The position numbers were made by a program, and so were the translations under genes. Below the pieces are notes generated by a model. It was not told the origin of the DNA, made no database searches, and saw nothing but the letters and a program-made list of their open reading frames with translations. From the NCBI GenBank assembly GCA_009693345.1, contig SHXL01000043.1:1-16836 (forward strand): a DNA stretch of 16,836 bases, in the 5' to 3' direction. This DNA comes from Betaproteobacteria bacterium (GTDB taxonomy: Bacteria; Pseudomonadota; Gammaproteobacteria; Burkholderiales; SG8-39). Every line of letters begins with the position of its first letter. The stretch's first letter is position 1. This document shows positions 14,163-16,836 of this stretch, one piece after another.

Positions 14163-14171
14163 TGATACAAT
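14163..14171 (+). promoter_or_regulatory. Extended -10 promoter of the rpsU-yqeY-dnaG operon
   Basis: TGATACAAT is an extended -10 (TG at 14163-14164, TACAAT at 14166-14171). No clear -35 is present, as allowed for extended -10 promoters. Transcription would start near 14178, leaving a leader of about 29 nt that includes AGGA (14198-14201) 5 nt before the rpsU ATG. Confidence 0.55.
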
Positions 14172-14206
14172 TTCGCCCTTTCCGAATTCCGGGATACAGG
14201 ATCTGC

Positions 14207-14419
14207 ATGCCGACCGTACGCATCAAGGAAAACGAGCCCTTCGAAGTGGCGATGCGCCGCTTCAAGCGCACCGTTGAGAAGACCGGCCTCCTCACCGAAC
14301 TGCGCGCGCGCGAGTTCTACGAGAAGCCGACCACGGAAAGAAAGCGCAAGCTGGCCGCTGCCGTGAAGCGCCACCACAAACGCCTGCGCAGCCAGTTGCT
14401 GCCGAAGAAGATGTATTAA
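14207..14419 (+). CDS. rpsU: 30S ribosomal protein bS21
   Basis: Small ribosomal subunit protein S21, needed for efficient initiation on natural mRNAs. The product is 70 residues, the expected size. It begins MPTVRIKENEPFEVAMRRFKR, continues with EKTGLLTELRAREFYEKPT, and ends in the usual very basic tail RKRKLAAAVKRHHKRL...KKMY. AGGA lies 5 nt before the ATG. It is first in the macromolecular synthesis operon and is followed by a strong terminator, which should raise its output above that of the downstream genes. Confidence 0.97.
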   Translation: MPTVRIKENEPFEVAMRRFKRTVEKTGLLTELRAREFYEKPTTERKRKLAAAVKRHHKRLRSQLLPKKMY

Positions 14420-14457
14420 GGAAGAACCGGGCGGGCCCTTTTCCCGAATCCTTTCGG

Positions 14458-14490
14458 CGCCTCGGCCTTAAGCCGGGGCGTTTTTATTTT
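14458..14490 (+). terminator. Strong intrinsic terminator after rpsU, abutting the yqeY start
   Basis: CGCCTCGGC (14458-14466) pairs with GCCGGGGCG (14472-14480), 9 bp with one G-U pair, loop CTTAA, followed directly by TTTTTATTTT (14481-14490). This is a textbook rho-independent terminator. It corresponds in position to the terminator between rpsU and dnaG known in the E. coli operon. The next base, 14491, is the A of the yqeY ATG. Confidence 0.9.
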
Positions 14491-14937
14491 ATGGAATTGA
14501 AAAACAAAATAACAGAAGACATGAAGGCCGCCATGCGGGCCAAGGACACGGCCCGGCTCGGGACGGTGCGCCTGCTGCTGGCCGCGATGAAGCAGAAGGA
14601 AGTGGACGAGCGCGTCGTCCTGACCGATGCCGACATCCTCGCCATCATCGACAAAATGATGAAGCAGCGGCGCGAATCCATCGCGCAGTTCGAGAAGGCC
14701 GGCCGCAACGACCTGGCCGATGGCGAGAAGGCCGAGATCGTGGTGCTTTCGGCTTACCTGCCGCAGCAGCTGTCCGAGGCCGAAGTGGCGAAGGAAATCG
14801 AGGCCGCGATCGCGGAGACCGGGGCCGGCGGCGCGAAAGAAATGGGCAAAGTCATGGGCTTGTTGAAATCCCGGCTGGCCGGACGCACCGATATGGGCAA
14901 GGTTTCAGGTCTGGTGAAGGCCAAATTGGTTGGTTGA
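14491..14937 (+). CDS. yqeY: GatB/YqeY domain protein
   Basis: Small helical protein of 148 residues related to the C-terminal tRNA-binding domain of GatB (amidotransferase subunit); its own role is not settled. The N-terminus MELKNKITEDMKAAMRAKDTARLGTVRLLLAAMKQKEVDER is typical, as are QRRESIAQFEKAGRNDLADGEKAE and the C-terminal GKVMGLLKSRLAGRTDMGKVSGLVKAKL. ATG 14491 is required by that N-terminus although it follows immediately after a terminator T-tract and so has no normal Shine-Dalgarno sequence; the only G-rich stretch, GGGG at 14475-14478, lies in the terminator stem. Location between rpsU and dnaG is usual in betaproteobacteria. Confidence 0.94.
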   Translation: MELKNKITEDMKAAMRAKDTARLGTVRLLLAAMKQKEVDERVVLTDADILAIIDKMMKQRRESIAQFEKAGRNDLADGEKAEIVVLSAYLPQQLSEAEVAKEIEAAIAETGAGGAKEMGKVMGLLKSRLAGRTDMGKVSGLVKAKLVG

Positions 14938-14941
14938 CCTC

Positions 14942-14947
14942 TAGAAT
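14942..14947 (+). promoter_or_regulatory. -10-like element before dnaG
   Basis: TAGAAT lies 12 nt before the GTG start of dnaG, just after the yqeY stop. It could give dnaG a promoter of its own downstream of the rpsU terminator. The -35 is not evident, and the GGGGG (14949-14953) after it could act as ribosome binding site. Confidence 0.4.
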
Positions 14948-14959
14948 TGGGGGTCATCC

Positions 14960-16717
14960 GTGATCCCCGAATCATTCAAGCAGGACCTGCTCAACCGCGT
15001 CGACATCGTCGAGGTGGTTTCGCGCTACGTGCGCCTGAAAAAGGGCGGCGCGAATTTCCAGGGCCTGTGCCCCTTCCACAACGAAAAGTCCCCCTCGTTC
15101 ACCGTCAGTCCCGCGAAGCAGTTCTATCACTGCTTCGGCTGCGGCGCACACGGCAACGCGATCGGTTTCCTGATGTCCTACGGCGGCCTGGGCTACGTCG
15201 ATTCGGTGAAGGACCTCGCATCGTCGGTGGGCATGCAGGTGCCGGAGATGCAGCCGCGCATCGGCGAGGACGCGCGGCGCGAGGCCGAGCGCAAGGAGCA
15301 GGAAACCAGTCTCGGCGCGGTGATGGAAACCGCGATGGAGTTCTACCGCGCAGAACTGAAAAAAACGACGCGCGCGATCGACTACCTGAAAGGGCGCGGG
15401 CTCACCGGCGAGATTGCCGCCCGCTTCAGGATCGGCTACGCGCCGGACGACTGGCAGGGCTTGAAGAACGCGTTTCCCGACTACGAGCACAAGTCGCTGG
15501 TCGAGGCGGGGCTGGTGATCGCCGGCGAGGGCAAACGCTACGACCGCTTCCGCGACCGGATCATGTTCCCGATCCTCAACGCGCGCGGCGCGGTGATCGG
15601 CTTCGGTGGCAGAGTCCTCGGGGATGGCGAGCCCAAGTATCTGAACTCGCCCGAGACGCCGCTGTTCGAGAAGGGACGCGAGGTCTACGGCCTGGTGCAG
15701 GCGCGCGACGCCATGCGGGCCGCCGGCCGCGTGCTGGTGGTGGAGGGCTACATGGACGTGGTCGCGCTGGCGCAGTTCGGCGTCGGCTATTCGGTCGCGA
15801 CGCTGGGCACCGCGACCACGCCGGTGCACGTTTCGAAGCTCCTGCGCCTGACCGATGAGCTGGTGTTCTCGTTCGACGGCGACAAGGCGGGCCGCAAGGC
15901 GGCCTGGCGCGCGCTCGAAGTCAGCCTGCCGCTCGCCGTGGACGCGAAGCCGATCCGCTTCCTCTTCCTGCCCGAGGAAGACGATCCGGACAGCTACATC
16001 CGCAAGCACGGCAAGGAGGCCTTCGAGCAACTGGTGCGCGAAGCGCCCACCCTGTCCGAATTTCTCATCGCCGAGCTCAGGTCCGGGCACGAGCTGAACA
16101 ATGCCGAAGGCCGCGCCGGCTTCCTCACGGCGGCCAAGCCGTACTTCGAGAAGCTTGCCGCACCCGCGCTGCGAATGCAGCTCCTGAGGGAGTTTGCGTC
16201 TCTTGCCCGCGTGAGCGTTGAAGACGTGGAGCAGCTCATCCAGCCGCAGTCAAAAAGCCCCCCGATTTACCGGAATCCCGGCCGCGCGAGGGAAGCAGCG
16301 CCGATCGCCAGCAGCCAGGAACGCAACCTGCTGCGCTGCGTACTGGCGCAGCCCGGATTGGCCGCCGACCTGGATGATGCACTGCTCGATCCGGAGCTGC
16401 CGGAAACCGGCGCCCTGCGCGCGATCGTGGAATTCCAGCTTGACAACGACGTGAGCGGGGCGATGCTGGTGGAACGTTTCCAGGGCACGGCGTTCGAACA
16501 ATTGGTGTTCGACGCGCAGGCTTCGTCGCTCTCGATGGATCCGGCCGGGGAGGCGGCGGGCGAGGAATTCCGGCAGATCCAGCTCGCGCTGCGAATCAGG
16601 CGGGTGCACCAGGAGGTCGATCTGCTGAACCAGAAAGCGGCGCTCAACCCGGCGCTGCGCCCAGAATTGAGCCGTCTGCTGATCGAACTGAGGCAACTGA
16701 AAGAGCAGCGCTCCTAG
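14960..16717 (+). CDS. dnaG: DNA primase DnaG
   Basis: Makes RNA primers at the replication fork together with the DnaB helicase. The product is 585 residues. The CHC2 zinc-binding domain is complete: C37, H40, C58 and C61 in CPFHNEKSPSF...FYHCFGCGAHG. The primase core follows, with the RIMFPILNARGAVIGFGGR segment. The TOPRIM fold is shown by VLVVEGYMDVVAL (about residue 257 on) and FSFDGDKAGRKAA (about 305 on), with the acidic E and DxD metal ligands. A less conserved C-terminal region (about 430-585) should contain the DnaB-binding helices. GTG 14960 gives the family start (IPESFKQDLLNRVDIVEVVSRYV). A perfect stem-loop overlaps the stop codon. Confidence 0.97.
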   Translation: MIPESFKQDLLNRVDIVEVVSRYVRLKKGGANFQGLCPFHNEKSPSFTVSPAKQFYHCFGCGAHGNAIGFLMSYGGLGYVDSVKDLASSVGMQVPEMQPRIGEDARREAERKEQETSLGAVMETAMEFYRAELKKTTRAIDYLKGRGLTGEIAARFRIGYAPDDWQGLKNAFPDYEHKSLVEAGLVIAGEGKRYDRFRDRIMFPILNARGAVIGFGGRVLGDGEPKYLNSPETPLFEKGREVYGLVQARDAMRAAGRVLVVEGYMDVVALAQFGVGYSVATLGTATTPVHVSKLLRLTDELVFSFDGDKAGRKAAWRALEVSLPLAVDAKPIRFLFLPEEDDPDSYIRKHGKEAFEQLVREAPTLSEFLIAELRSGHELNNAEGRAGFLTAAKPYFEKLAAPALRMQLLREFASLARVSVEDVEQLIQPQSKSPPIYRNPGRAREAAPIASSQERNLLRCVLAQPGLAADLDDALLDPELPETGALRAIVEFQLDNDVSGAMLVERFQGTAFEQLVFDAQASSLSMDPAGEAAGEEFRQIQLALRIRRVHQEVDLLNQKAALNPALRPELSRLLIELRQLKEQRS

Positions 16718-16723
16718 CGCTGC
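16705..16723 (+). other. Perfect stem-loop across the dnaG stop codon
   Basis: GCAGCGCT (16705-16712) and AGCGCTGC (16716-16723) form an 8-bp perfect stem with a 3-nt CCT loop; the TAG stop (16715-16717) sits at the loop edge. No T-tract follows, so it is not an intrinsic terminator. It lies in the dnaG-rpoD junction, where E. coli mRNA is cut by RNase E, and might be a processing or stability element. Confidence 0.45.
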
Positions 16724-16737
16724 ACCCGCGGTAAGGG

Positions 16738-16743
16738 TAGAAT
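16738..16743 (+). promoter_or_regulatory. -10 element of a probable rpoD promoter
   Basis: TAGAAT in GGGTAGAATCGCG lies 48 nt before the next ATG (16792), leaving a leader of about 42 nt. The -35 is weak. The context (GC-rich discriminator after TAGAAT) is the same as at other promoters in this window. Confidence 0.45.
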
Positions 16744-16791
16744 CGCGCCCTTTTTCCGCTTCCGCGATTGCGGGGCGTTCACGAGGCAAGA

Positions 16792-16836
16792 ATGGCCAAA
16801 CTCAAGCGCAAATCGAAGTCCTCCCGAGTTCCCAAG
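16792..16836 (+). CDS. rpoD: Probable RNA polymerase sigma-70 factor RpoD, first 15 codons (runs past the window)
   Basis: ATG 16792 opens a frame reading MAKLKRKSKSSRVPK to the window end, with GAGG (16783-16786) 5 nt before it. Fifteen residues are too few to identify a protein by themselves. The lysine-rich start is compatible with the basic N-terminal extension of betaproteobacterial RpoD, and the position after rpsU-yqeY-dnaG makes rpoD by far the likeliest gene. The name rests on gene order. Confidence 0.65.
   Translation, partial: MAKLKRKSKSSRVPK

Noticed and set aside
14947..15858. Plus-strand 303-codon frame overlapping the start of dnaG
   Set aside because: It is a shifted reading of dnaG with arginine-rich, domain-free sequence.
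16738..16780. CCGC-GATT-GCGG hairpin as a dnaG terminator
   Set aside because: The stem is only 4 bp, the T-run is before it rather than after it, and it lies in the probable rpoD leader.

Overview
The window looks like the chromosome of a GC-rich betaproteobacterium, most likely Burkholderiales or a close relative. The evidence is the order folB / plsY / tsaD / rpsU / yqeY / dnaG / (rpoD), two Bug-type solute receptors of the tripartite tricarboxylate family, and high GC with strong third-position bias. This is inferred from gene content; no marker-gene comparison was possible.

Left part (1-6960) is an accessory, metabolite-uptake region. It holds the end of a TAXI-type TRAP receptor, a terminator-like hairpin, and the fused TRAP permease. 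A HigB/HigA toxin-antitoxin pair follows, with a palindrome inside its promoter. A fumarate reductase/succinate dehydrogenase-like flavoprotein starts 7 nt after higA. Last comes a damaged gene: about 240 residues of a tricarboxylate receptor fused in frame to an enolase-superfamily enzyme that lacks its N-terminal domain and is cut again by an amber codon.

Middle part (6962-11010) has mixed housekeeping and accessory genes: a dienelactone hydrolase (minus), a 17-codon peptide overlapping the start of xerD, a degenerate MntA/HepT pair (antitoxin intact, toxin broken by an internal deletion), ybaK-type deacylase, and a DUF1932-type NAD(P)-dependent oxidoreductase (minus). A second Bug receptor (11064-12044) diverges from the oxidoreductase.

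Right part (12094-16836) is the conserved core. Divergent folB and plsY share one small promoter region. tsaD converges on plsY with an 8-nt overlap. The macromolecular synthesis operon rpsU-yqeY-dnaG-rpoD starts from an extended -10 promoter. A strong terminator after rpsU abuts the yqeY start codon, which should keep S21 output well above primase and sigma factor.

I found no clearly new multi-gene system. The observations most worth checking are a recurring pattern of -10 elements only 5-12 nt before start codons (possible leaderless mRNAs), paired operator-like repeats before the nucleotidyltransferase gene, the short peptide overlapping xerD, a metabolic flavoprotein gene placed directly behind a toxin-antitoxin promoter, and the receptor-enolase fusion. 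There is no gene-free stretch over 300 bases, and I saw no tRNA, rRNA, CRISPR array or intact insertion sequence.
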